The translations under genes were made by a program, and so were the position numbers. Positions 40,050 to 51,300 of a DNA stretch of 64,000 nt are shown one piece after another (position 1 is the stretch's first letter; every line of letters begins with the position of its first letter). The notes below the pieces were generated by a model. The model had not been told where the DNA came from. It did no database searches and was given only the letters and a program-made list of their open reading frames with translations. The stretch comes from Solea solea (Eukaryota; Chordata; Actinopteri; Pleuronectiformes; Soleidae): the NCBI RefSeq assembly GCF_958295425.1, contig NC_081146.1, positions 9,745,485 to 9,809,484 of the forward strand, in the 5' to 3' direction.

Positions 40050-41948
40050 TCAAACAAACAAAAGCTTTATTTTTCTTGGACCTATGGGTCTTCCGCTCAG
40101 TTCCTCCACTGCCGTCATGGCCTCTGAACGAGACTGAAACACAACAGTTGCAGTGCCTGTAGGTTTTCCACTCTGGTCAAACTGCAGTGACACGGATCCA
40201 GGGATAATTTGATACCCATGGCAAAAATCATATATTTCTTCTGTTCTTATTTGGAATGGCAGGTTGACCAATCGTACACAGGTAGGACCATCAAAGGGTT
40301 GCGAAGAGGGGCGAACATCACCGTGTACACCGTTACCCCTGCCATGTGGACCACGAGTGCCCGAACGAGTTTCATAATCATAGCCTCCCTGGAACTGAGT
40401 CAGTTCATCAGTCACTGGTATATTACCATCACGAGACATCCTGTAATCAGGGAACTCTGTCCGATCACTGTCAGAGTGATAGGACGACGCTCTGCTCCTG
40501 CCAGAATAGCGCTCCTCTCTTGACAATGGCTCTTGGACCATTGGCGGTTCAACACCCAACTGCTTCATCTGGGAACGTGTAATGCATTTCAGAATGACTT
40601 CTGACCCAAGAAACCGTTGACCATTTAGAGAGAGTGCCCTTGTAGCCTCTGCCTCAGATCGGAAAAGAATCAAAGCCTTCCCCACCCCAGCACCATTATG
40701 GTCAAACAGCAAGAAGACCTTATCCTCAGTGATATTAAACCCAAGAAAGAAGTCCATGATCTCAACTTTTCTCACATCTAATGGCAAGTTTCGCACAAAC
40801 AGACACAATTTCTCAGAGTCATGGTGATCACTGGGGTAAGATGAGGGCCTCTCTGAAAACTCTTGCGAATTTCCAGGAGGTTGGACATCCATGCAGTGAG
40901 ACTCCAGAAGGGTCATCATGTTCTCTCTTGAGATTGGGCGGGTAAAAATACATCGGTGGAAAAACTGTCTTTTCTCATTAGCTAAAGCCTCACAATAGTC
41001 ACGCTGATTCTTGAACAGAACAAAGGCAGATCTTGTTCTTCTCCCCTCACTGTCCATCAAGTGCAAGATCTGATCATCCTCAAGCTTTGCATAATCAAAA
41101 AGCTTTTTCATGTCTTCTTTCCCCACAGCATAAGACAGATTGTCAACCAAAACACAGTACTCATTGCCAGGAGTGATGAGCATCTGGGCCATAGGTGACT
41201 GTGACTTGGCATGGTGATCTTGTTGAATTCTCTGATTACGAATGGGTGATCTCTCCCTTACAAAGTTTTCGTTCCTGTTGACAGCCATTGGAGGTCTGCC
41301 AGTATTGCGATACCAATCGTATGCTGTTGTCATGGAGAGCTCAATATACCTCGACCCAATGTATTCCCGGTCTCTCTTGAGGGCTTCAATCGCATCCTCT
41401 CTTGTTGCAAATTTGACAAAACCTGTTCCATTGTTCGACCCCTTCTTATTCTTCACCAAGACAATTTCATCGATAAGTAAATCACTGAAAAAGTCGTGAA
41501 TTTCTTTCTCAGTCACAGAGAAAGGCAATCCTTTTAGAAATACCAACAAGCCATCGTCACATTTTGAAGCTGTCTGGTGGTTGGGCGATGAGGTATGACC
41601 CAATCTTCCCACCTCAGAGCCCAAAGATCTTCTAGTGGGCCTTTCGTTCTCTTCAAATCGGTTCCTTTGTTCCAGCTCCACAATTTTTGTACTTCTTTCA
41701 AGCATTGTCTGCATCTCTGATTTACTACTGAGTAGCAGTGTCACAGGTGTACCATTGATACAATGCCCAGACCGTGACATTGCTCTTCTTGCATCTTCAT
41801 CCGTGGCAAAGATAATGAAAGCTTCTTCTTGATCCCCACCAATTATATGCACCCCTCCATCTGGAATTTTGAGGCCAGTGAAGAACTTGCGAATATCCTC
41901 AGTACCAGCTGTGACATTTAGTCTCTGTAAACGGATGACGACTGCCAT
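40050..41948 (-). CDS. rbm12b: RNA-binding protein 12B
   Basis: A single coding exon of 1899 nt (632 residues). An intact acceptor (TTTGTCTGCAG, minus strand) lies just upstream of the ATG, so the 5' UTR is spliced while the coding part is not, as in the mammalian gene. The start MAVVIRLQRL and the block IPDGGVHIIGGDQEEAFIIF identify RBM12/RBM12B. Five RRM-type domains can be read: about 4-76, 134-206, 263-337, 380-455 and 557-632, the last ending at the C-terminus (IGPRKIKLLFV). The linkers are Ser/Arg/Pro-rich. It is preferred to RBM12 because it lacks the long Pro-rich middle. RBM12B is a nuclear RNA-binding protein of poorly known targets. The start at 41948 is chosen over an upstream in-frame Met at 42113 because the latter lies in the intron. 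Confidence 0.92.
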   Translation of the reverse strand: MAVVIRLQRLNVTAGTEDIRKFFTGLKIPDGGVHIIGGDQEEAFIIFATDEDARRAMSRSGHCINGTPVTLLLSSKSEMQTMLERSTKIVELEQRNRFEENERPTRRSLGSEVGRLGHTSSPNHQTASKCDDGLLVFLKGLPFSVTEKEIHDFFSDLLIDEIVLVKNKKGSNNGTGFVKFATREDAIEALKRDREYIGSRYIELSMTTAYDWYRNTGRPPMAVNRNENFVRERSPIRNQRIQQDHHAKSQSPMAQMLITPGNEYCVLVDNLSYAVGKEDMKKLFDYAKLEDDQILHLMDSEGRRTRSAFVLFKNQRDYCEALANEKRQFFHRCIFTRPISRENMMTLLESHCMDVQPPGNSQEFSERPSSYPSDHHDSEKLCLFVRNLPLDVRKVEIMDFFLGFNITEDKVFLLFDHNGAGVGKALILFRSEAEATRALSLNGQRFLGSEVILKCITRSQMKQLGVEPPMVQEPLSREERYSGRSRASSYHSDSDRTEFPDYRMSRDGNIPVTDELTQFQGGYDYETRSGTRGPHGRGNGVHGDVRPSSQPFDGPTCVRLVNLPFQIRTEEIYDFCHGYQIIPGSVSLQFDQSGKPTGTATVVFQSRSEAMTAVEELSGRPIGPRKIKLLFV

Positions 41949-44619
41949 GCTGACGCACATATAACAGCACCTGCAGACAAAAGGGTATAGAATAGTATTA
42001 TTGCTAACTATTGGGCTTCTCTGCCTTTGACTCACTTCCCTGCTATTCCAATATAACACTCTTGAATCTGAATAGCACTGTAAAGTAAACGGCATAAGTG
42101 ACAGGGTAGACAACAGCCACCCAAAAACAGATAAAACAGAAAAATTAACTGTAATGAGTCAACATTTACCAAAGCTAACACACCAGTGGAAACCCTTTTA
42201 AAAACTATCAACTGCCCATCCACTGTTATAAAATGGCAGCAAAATTCCATAAAATACCATAATCTCATTACATCTTATTTGTGACACATGCAGTCAAGTG
42301 TCTACACTTGATCACAATTCCAAGATAGTTTTGAAAATATGAGACAGCATTCACCACTACATTCAAAAAAAATGTAGCCTAAACCACTAATAGACAGTAA
42401 TGTCAGCCACAATCCTTTACCTTCTTGGCCTGGATTCATTTTGTCAGACCATCTTATACAACCACTTCAACAGAAATCTTAACTACAGAAACCACTGTTT
42501 CACTGAAATTTACAAGATCAAAAAAGGTTGTGACGTCATGGTGACCTTGACCCTATGACACCACAGTCCAATCACTTCACTCCCAAGTCCAAGGTCCTTC
42601 TTGAGATATCACATCTAAAAAATTGTGGACAGATGAACAATCCGCAAACCAGGCACGCAAATCAGACCAGTTGATCTTTGTGTTTAAGTGACCATTGCCA
42701 AACATGGAGAAATTCCCTTGAGGCAATCTTCACATTCAAGTGGCCTCAAATAAGCTTTGTGAGGTCAGTAACCTTAACTAATGACCACCAGAATTAAAGA
42801 CATTCAATGACGCTGATCTTAAGAATTAATGTTCAAGAAAAACACTTGAAGCCAGAGACTTCTGACCTTCAGACACAAAAATCCAATCAGTTGTTCAAAG
42901 AGTCCAAATGAACAACCCAAAAATATAATACTCCATGTGTATATAGTGGTATTTGTCAGCTGTTGTGTGCCATCACCCATTTAGTATTTGCTATGCACAC
43001 AGCTAGATCGCACTCTTAGCCCCAAATCTATCAGTGCCAACTAGTGGCATGCAATGCATTCCTTTCTCTAATGAGAGAATGTCTGTGACATTCTGTACTT
43101 GTTGGTCACACTAGTAAACTCCTAGAACTGTGTAAATACACATGCCACCTAATCAAAGCTGATCTAGTTCACCCTGACTAAACATGTCTCTTCCCAAATG
43201 ACAGATAAACCACCTGACCACCTTTCCATGACTGTTCCCTTTTGATCCAACCAATCCTGCATCCAGGTTTTGCGCTTCACAACTACTTCCACAGCAGAGA
43301 TTTTAGGTGGCAGTTGTTCATGGATGACTGTCGGTCACCAACATGAACTGCTTTCCAAACCGTTGCTGGTGAGGGAAGCTCTTCTCTCACACTGCCCCTC
43401 TCCATCACTACAACACCCCTGCTCTTCAAGGAACCACGGCACCCATAGCTGCTGGACATCCACGGCATTTTATTTGATATGGTTACCACATCAACCCTTG
43501 TTATGTAGTCCAGATAATCCAGTGGTGGAACTGAAAATTAACAGAGAACACTAAGAACATGCATCATAAATTAAACTTTCACTTTACCAAAAAATGACTC
43601 ACCATGAAAGAATTTCACAAATACCTTCTCGATTGTGAAGGTAAAAAAATTAATACTGGTACAGTAGTGTATTTCGGCAGATATGTTGAGTAATTTATCT
43701 CTGTGACTTTAAGCGTACTATAGTGAAACCAATACGCACTGCGTGAGAAAGACAGGATTAAATATTTGTCTTAATTACAAATGAGACATTTAATAAACAG
43801 GTTGTATACAAGCACATAGGATATATTACCTATTTCCCTAGCTAAACATAACCATTGATATAGTTCTATAAATTATACTACAACATTGTAATTCCTTCAA
43901 TCATTATGATTTATCCAACTGTGTAAATTAAATGAGTAAACATGGCTAAGCATAGCCTTTAGATACTTACCTTTAACTAACATATCATATTTGTTGCAAA
44001 AAACAATGTTTACTGGGCCACGAGTCTTGCTCCCAAAACAAGCAAAGAACAAGTACACAAAAAAAATCAATATAAGGTTTCCAGGTTGCCCATCCATATA
44101 GATGTATCCTCCAAGACCAAGACAAAAAACCCTCAAACCAAATACTTACAACTTAAAGTGGTCCACACACAATGTACAGCACTACAAGTGTGTACACACC
44201 GATGACTTGCAACCCTTGGTCATTACTTTGACCTAATCTACACCTTCCACGAACCTCGAGCATGCCGTCACAGAAGTGTGTAATGGTTTCCGCAATCGGA
44301 TCTTCATTTTAGATTTGACACGGGAGACCAACAGGCGTACCAGAATCACCCCCAATGACGTATCACCATAACGCAAAGCTAGTGGCCACCAATTCAAGAA
44401 AACCCACACACCCGAGACTATAGTTACGGAGTGAACCTAACGTGTCGTTCAAACGAAGCTCCACAAATTATCAAAACTATGCTAACGCTAGCTATGTAGC
44501 CAGCTAGGCCTCTAGCTCCACTGTTAGCACACTTGACTCAACAGTTAACAGCGACAACAAGGTCGTATTATGCACACATAAATACCACAATACTGCGACC
44601 CAATCAACGACAAACTTAC
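41949..44619 (-). other. 5' intron of rbm12b
   Basis: On the minus strand a strong donor GTAAGTTTG (44611-44619) and the acceptor at about 41970 delimit a 2.6-kb intron in the 5' UTR. The intron holds a dispersed repeat (about 42525-42930), and no coding exon is seen. Confidence 0.45.
42525..42930. repeat. Dispersed repeat of the 'GTGACCTTGACC' type
   Basis: Motifs GGTGACCTTGACC, CCAATCACTTCACTCCCAAG, TTCTTGAGATATC, AAATTCCCTTGAGGCAATCT and ATCCAATCAGTTGTTCAAAG recur in order in a very common fish repeat that I recognise by its wording but cannot name. This looks like two degraded, partly overlapping copies. Confidence 0.5.
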
Positions 44620-44783
44620 ACAATCGACAACCACAGATTCCAATAAGTGAAAGTTTGAGAAACGGAAACAATCAATATTTCAGATCTGCTTTGTGCCGAT
44701 CTCGTCGAAATGCATTCGACTAGATGCAAAATGTGCTATGGGGCTAGTGTCGACCATTTACAAACCAACGTAACAGATACATG

Positions 44784-44797
44784 GCGCCACCTACTGG
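44784..44797 (-). promoter_or_regulatory. Consensus CTCF-type motif (reverse)
   Basis: On the minus strand CCAGTAGGTGGCGC matches the core consensus at all positions. It lies between the rbm12b and setd2 starts. Confidence 0.5.
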
Positions 44798-45301
44798 ACT
44801 GGAGTGTGTTATATTGTACATAATACAACGTTGTACATACTGCATATCCTCAAGACTTTATCTATAAAACATACTGATCCTCCCACACCACCTTACACGA
44901 TTTATTGTGTATTTTATTATTTTTATTTAGAAAGTCGTGGTGCCCCAGTGCGCTTCGGGGTTCGCGCCAGCTGTGCTTCGGACTCACATCATGTGATGTT
45001 GAACACAGCAACCACAGTCAGGGATACTTTGAGGATCAATGTGAATTTAAAAGGTATCCCCAAAGACACGATCACAGTCCTTCCATCTGTCAGATTCTCG
45101 GTGTTTTATAGATTATGAGTCGCACACTCATAATGTCCACGGGCTTGGTTTCGGTTGTCTAATCTCACCTCTGACTACTGGCTAACTATGTGAGCTCATG
45201 CTAGCTCTGTTGTATCAACATTCACCCAGGCTGAGGCTGCGGCGCAGCAGCAGCGGGAGCAGCGGAGCCACTGAGCCGACGATCATTTCCGACAGCTCCG
45301 T

Positions 45302-45334
45302 ATGGATTTGACGTCGGCATACATTGTTGCTTGA
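45302..45334 (+). other. setd2 upstream ORF 1
   Basis: ATG to TGA, ten codons plus stop (MDLTSAYIVA), in the probable 5' leader of setd2. The base at -3 is C. Its stop overlaps the next ATG in a TGATG. Translation depends on the transcript beginning upstream, which is not shown. Confidence 0.4.
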
Positions 45335-45387
45335 TGTTTTTCAAAGGGTCGTTATCGGGCTATTTCGAAGATGAGGGAACCGTGTGA
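45334..45387 (+). other. setd2 upstream ORF 2, overlapping the main start
   Basis: Seventeen codons plus stop in the +1 frame relative to the main ORF. It begins on the A shared with the stop of the first uORF and ends 17 bases past the A of the setd2 ATG. The start context is poor (T at -3), while the main ATG has A at -3. Confidence 0.4.
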
Positions 45388-48300
45388 CCTTAAGCACTTC
45401 GTGAAGTGAGTATCTTACAAACCCCCTATTTTTACGCATGTGTGCGTTACTTGTTAGAAAAGCAGTTCAGTATACACACAAGACAAAACATCATCGGCTA
45501 ACATGCTAGTAAAGCCGGGTGTGCAGACTCGAGTACATGTGTCGGTTGTATTTAAAAAATGGAAAGGCAAATAAGACTCTTCCTTCTTGATCACAAATTC
45601 AGAATAAACCTTTCTGGGGAATTGTACTTGTTTAGAAACATGTGGTACAACCCAAAGAGTGGAAAGCAGACCACAAGTTAACAGCAGTCGAATTTGCCTA
45701 CAAGCTGCTAGCTCGCTAAGCTTACTAGCATTATCTCCCCATGCTAGTAGAGTTCTCCATTAGCCGCCTTCGTTTTTACGCGATTGTTTACCTTTTGGGC
45801 TAATGAAAAACACACTTCTCTGCTTAACCTGATTTATACATTGTCAATATAAACCATAAGCTGGCGTTGAGTTGTTATCACGTCAACGTAATCAACAGCA
45901 ATTTTAGGAAGCTAAACAAGAGCGATTGCTATCTCTTAAGAAGGCCCACGAAAGCTCACTGTTCGTGTTAGCTTAGCTGGTATATGTGATATATGTTTAC
46001 ATTTTTGTATAAATCAACGTCAAATTCGAAACAAATACGTTTATCCTGACTGTCTGCCTCTTGACTATATATACATATATGTATATGTTGTATTAAATTG
46101 TAAGCACACATTTGGAAATATTTAATTATGGTTAAGTAGGTTAGCTACACATCCTCTTTCACAGTGGACACATTCATCCATTTAAAGGCCATGTTTTGGC
46201 TGTGTCCATTCCTCACGTACAGGCCATGCTTTAGTCAGTTGTATAATTCCAATCGATTCATAATTCAAAATAGTTTGTTTTTCATATTGGTGTTAGTTTG
46301 TTCTTTCATTCAGGTCTTCATTCTGTAGACACCCTTTGTTTACTGTTGTTACCATTTGCTCTCCATTTACAGTTATCACAATGACATGCATGTTCTCACT
46401 CTGCAACCATGCTCATGATCAATCTTCTTTTGCCCATGATGGGACTATTAATGAACCACTGTTTATGTCACTTTTTTGTTTTTGATGCTGCTGGAATGCA
46501 ATTGAAGCTTCCTGCCACACATGAAAATGGACATTTATTTTGTCTCATAGCAGACATATAACAGACATACTGAAAGATGTGCAACTGTGTAAAGATTGAT
46601 AAGGGGGATCTTGTGCAGGGGTGTCTGCCGATGTTTATACTCAATGACTGAAAGCATGTGAGGCAACAGGCTTTTTAACATAATGCACGTGTTAATACAG
46701 TGCAGTGTATTTTGCACTTGTTAAATACTACCTTTGTATGAACACCCTCAAACACTGATTATGATCTCAAAAGAGACCCTGACAGATATGTTTGAAAACT
46801 GTTGTGGACCAACAAGACACAGTTTACCTAAACTCTATCTTTCTTTTTGTCAGGTGTGCCGTCACTTTGGAGGGCTCATTTCACTGATTTGGAATATTCT
46901 TGGCCAGCAGCCTCTTGAGGCCCACTAATCCTAGATGAGTTCCTCAATGGACACTTTACTCAGGTCAGAAATTAGGCAGCATAAACGCCAACTCTTGGTG
47001 AAAATTATGTAGTTTGATGTGGATTTGACAGAGAATGTATGTGGCTACAAAGTTGTGTGTTGCTTTTGACTTTCAAGTACACAAAACTGTCCTCTGCAAA
47101 ATATATGGCTTTTTTCTGTTTTAAGCTATTTATTAATCACTCCCTGGCCAGGTTGTTGCCAGACAAGAATAGGTTGTTTTGCGTAGTATAGCAACTGATA
47201 AAATGTAATAAATAAACCTAATGCTTGGTGTTGATGATGCCTTTGGAATTACATTCTTATTCTTGGTGTAAATTTTGCATCAAAAAGGGTGAAATACAAG
47301 GTTGAGTGGGTCAATTTTTTCAATCATATAATTAATTATAGTTGTATGCTGTAGCCATTACTGTTTAACTATATGTCCCGGAAGCAGTGTCCTATTTTAA
47401 AGATCAGGAAGGAATACATGACCCAGTTGTTGCCTAGTAGCACATATACTGAGCTAGCCTTGAGGAAGTCATGCAAAATAGTAAGATGAAAAGAGAAAAT
47501 CCTAATTGTTTACATTTTACACATTTAGTATGTAAACCTAGTTTTTGGACCATACTCAACGATAATATAACAAACTATAGAAAAATATGGAGAGTCAGGT
47601 TTTTTTTTAATGTTTACACTACAGCTGTAGAAATTATAAATTGCTTGTGTGTGTGTGTGGTCATTGAAGCCCAATTTAGGTGGCCTAGATCTACACAAAA
47701 GGGCTGTTTTAAGTTTTGTTTAAGCCAGTGTTAATCGGCCATAGTTGGTACTCTCTGAGTTTCCAGCCATTCATTGCGTCATTAGCATTGTTGTGGTGGA
47801 AAATTGTTAGGGGTCAAATTGTAATTTAAAGCAAAGAAGGGTTTTCTTTTTGTGTTTGGCTGAATTTAAGTTTTTAAAGTTTAGAACATGGTATGTGATT
47901 AGCAATTAGGGTCAGAAGTTGTTGTCAACAGCACAGACCTGCTCATTTATTATTGTTGGATGTAACAATGTATGGAAACGGACGATTTCAGTGCAAGATG
48001 TATGTATGTATGTATGTGTGTCGATAAATGCATGTTGTCATATCATAATGATGATCTTAAAGTTGTGACAGTTTTTTTTTGTACTGTGACAAAGTATTTA
48101 TTTCCTCTCTTCCTTGTTCCCATGTTTTTCTGTAAACACAGAGAGGAGGGGAGTGGTGCCTCGGTAAGTTTTAACACAAAACTATTGAAACCCTCATCAA
48201 CGTTTTGTTGCGATACAATACCAATGTCTAATTTTTATTTTTCATATGACTTATGTTGTGGCATTTATTTGTGTTCTCCTCTTTTATTGTAGGTAAAGGT

Positions 48301-51300
48301 TGAGGGTCTATCCAAAGCAGCTCTAATCAAAAGCCTATCTCCTAGAGTGATGCTGTCCAACCATTTTTTGCCTAAAGGGACCAAAACCAAGGTCAACCTG
48401 GAGGATCAGGGTCGTCAGAAAGTGTCCTTCAGCTTCTCACAGACCAAGAAGCCACTGCAGAGCCTGTTCTTTGTTCCTGCCAGTCCTGACAAGTCTGTCA
48501 CTGAACCTCTGGCTGCCTTGTCACAGTCACCCACAAACAAAGGAGGGCAGAGTACAGATGGCAAAACTGAACAAAAGCAGACACCCATGGTGCCAATATC
48601 AGTCACTGAGACACCTCAAACACCAGTCTCACCAGTCACTAAATTGAAACCAGACTTGGCAAAGATGCATTTCAAGAAGCAAATTCTTAGTATTTCTGTG
48701 ACTGAAGAGAAATCTGTTTTGCCAGAAGACCAGCATTCAACTGAATTACCAGGTTTTCAGAAGTCTGCAAGTAAGAAATCTGTTTTGCCAGAAGACCAGC
48801 ATTCAACTGAGTTACTGGGTTTGCAGAAGTCTGCAAGTAAGAAATCTGTTTTGCCAGAAGACCAGCATTCAACTGAGTTACTGGGTTTGCAGAAGTCTGC
48901 AAGTAAGAAATCTGTTTTGCCAGAAGACCAGCATTCAACTGAGTTACTGGGTTTGCAGAAGTCTGCAAGTAAGAAATCTGTTTTGCCAGAAGACCAGCAT
49001 TCAACTGAATTACTGGATTTGCAGAAGTCTGCAAGTAAGAAATCTGTTTTGCCAGAAGACCAGCATTCAACTGAATTACTGGATTTGCAGAAGTCTGCAA
49101 GTAAGAATGCTACTGAATTCCCTATACCCGAGCCTCAGAATATTGTAAATGTTTGTCTATCTGAGAGTGCTCTCATTGAATCCTCTGAGACGAGGGTATC
49201 CTTGTGCCACAAGAAGCCTACTGCCTCCTCAGGAAAGGTTGGAGATGCTTTCAGCAGTACTGAGCAGAATAACAAGGTATCCCAAAGGAAAACCAGGTCA
49301 GAATCTGATGGAGATTCAGTGGAGATGTCTTCCAGTCGCAAATCTGTTGATTCCAAAAGTAAAAACTCTGACAGCAGAATTAAAGAAGTAAAAAAGTCTT
49401 CCTCTATTTCACATGTGGAGGAGAAGGAGAAGATTTCCTCAAAGTGGGCAGAGAATCATGAAAGATCTTCTAGTTATTCCAAATCAGACCGTGATTCTAG
49501 ACACACATCATCTCGGTCAGCTCGATCAGACAAAGATCGCAGAAGGTCCAGGTCTAGGTCGCGATCACGATCACGAGGGTCTCGAACTAGTTCATCGCAC
49601 TCCAGATCAGAGAGGTCCAGGGGAGACAGAGGATCACGCTCTGAAAGATCTTACTATCACGACTCTGACCGGAGATCACACAGGAGTTCACCACGCAGAG
49701 AGAGAAGGTCCTCTCGGTCTCGCACTGACAGAACTCGAGATAGTTCTGACTCAGAGGATGACCATAGAAAGACGAGGACAAGGACAAGCGATTCAAGTAG
49801 ATCGTCTGTCCATTCTAGCTCTCATAAAGAGTCAAAGACATCCTATTCAAAATCTGAGAAAGCCCATAAATCTTTAGATTCTCCTCACTCTTTAGAGATG
49901 GATCGAAGGACACAATCATCAAAAGAAAGGACTTCAAAGCGATTCTCAGACTCTGATTCCCAGCGTAAATGGTCTCCTGATCTTGACCCAAGTTACCGGA
50001 AATCTAGTACCCATCACAAGTCAAAGACCGACAGCAAATCCTCTTCCTTCAGTATGCATACTCACTCCCAAACATGTGAAAAATTCCATAAAAGTAGCTC
50101 CAGTGAGTCTGAAGGAGATCATAAGGGAAAATTCCAGTCTGGCCCAGATGAGAAGAGTAAAAACTCTTTAATGAAATCCAGTAGGCTGGACTCAAAACAC
50201 ACAACACTTTCTAGTTCTTCTGCAAATACCACTGGATATGATAGACAATCAGATGATATGGTTCAGAGTCCTGAAAAGGCACTGCCCTGTGCAACTGCCA
50301 CATATGTTCCTCAGACTGAAAAAGAAAAATCAGATTTCAACTGGGACGCAACTGAACGTATTGATCAGCATGATAGAGAGATGGTTTCATGTACTGAAAA
50401 ACATTTGCAAGAATCATCACCCAAAAGACCAGAAGAATCCAAATTAGGTCTTGAAGATGAGAATGAAAATGCCTCAAATATAACATCAAGTGAAAGCCTA
50501 AAAGACGTAAATGCTGCCCTGGAAAACTTGACTGATGTGAAGGATGGCCTCTTGTCTAACAATCATACACATGTGAACTCTCCTGCAGCTGTTTTAGGCT
50601 CATGCAGTAGTAATGATGGTATAGTGTGCAGCCAGGACAAAAAAGTCTTTGACTGTTCATCAGGGCCAATGTCTCTACCTGATACCGCAGATGTACCCAT
50701 CACACATGATGTATGGCAGAACACTAAACCAGAGATTGTTGAGCTGAATACAGTTGATGAGCAGTCTGACACAGGTGTACCACCTAAATTGGAGTCATCA
50801 CATCTTGAATCTGAGAACCAGCTAATATGTGGCCTGCAAAGTATTGATACTGTTAAAAAGAGCAGTGCCAGGAAGTCTCGGTGGGATATTGTTGGGCAGA
50901 ATACTTCTGAGAGTGATCTTTCACAGAGGGCATTCAGTGTAGAGAATAAACCTAATGTTAAAAAAGTCATATCTGTCAAAAAGATAGAGTTTTCTAAAGA
51001 AAGTAACCAACACGACTGTGACATTCAAGATACTATTGAACAAGAAGCTGAAAGACATTCCACACTGGTCAAGCAGACTGAGATCTCTAAGCAGCAGGTT
51101 TGCTTAGACAGCATGTCCATGGCTGATAAATACAAAGACCAAAGTGAGCCATCACAAGCAACAACCAGGATTGACTGCTGTGTCTTAAAACCGACTTCTC
51201 TTCAAACAATGAGTATGGATGGGCCTCTGTGCATAGTTGATGCATCACAGGTTGATACAGCTGCAAATATTAAGAGTTGGAACGGAAATGATCCTCATGA

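Larger units (their letters stand above)
44620..45370. promoter_or_regulatory. Head-to-head promoter region of rbm12b and setd2
   Basis: The rbm12b 5' exon (from about 44620 leftward on the minus strand) and the setd2 5' UTR face away from each other across about 750 bases. The region is less repetitive than its surroundings. On the setd2 side there is a GC-rich run of CAG/GCGG near 45230-45290, typical of a housekeeping promoter. A CTCF-type motif lies inside. Exact start sites are unknown. Confidence 0.5.

Noticed and set aside
40209..41832. Plus-strand open frames opposite rbm12b
   Set aside because: They are short, mutually inconsistent and lie antisense to a well-conserved coding exon.
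41949..42113. Extension of rbm12b to an upstream in-frame Met at 42113
   Set aside because: A clear 3' splice acceptor lies between the two starts, and the family begins at MAVVIRLQ.
48687..49100. 137-residue minus-strand open frame of tandem repeats opposite setd2
   Set aside because: It exists only because the 66-bp coding repeat of setd2 is also open on the other strand. No splice or promoter signal supports it.
48710..49105. Direct repeats considered as a CRISPR-like array
   Set aside because: The units abut with no spacers and are in-frame coding repeats in a vertebrate gene.
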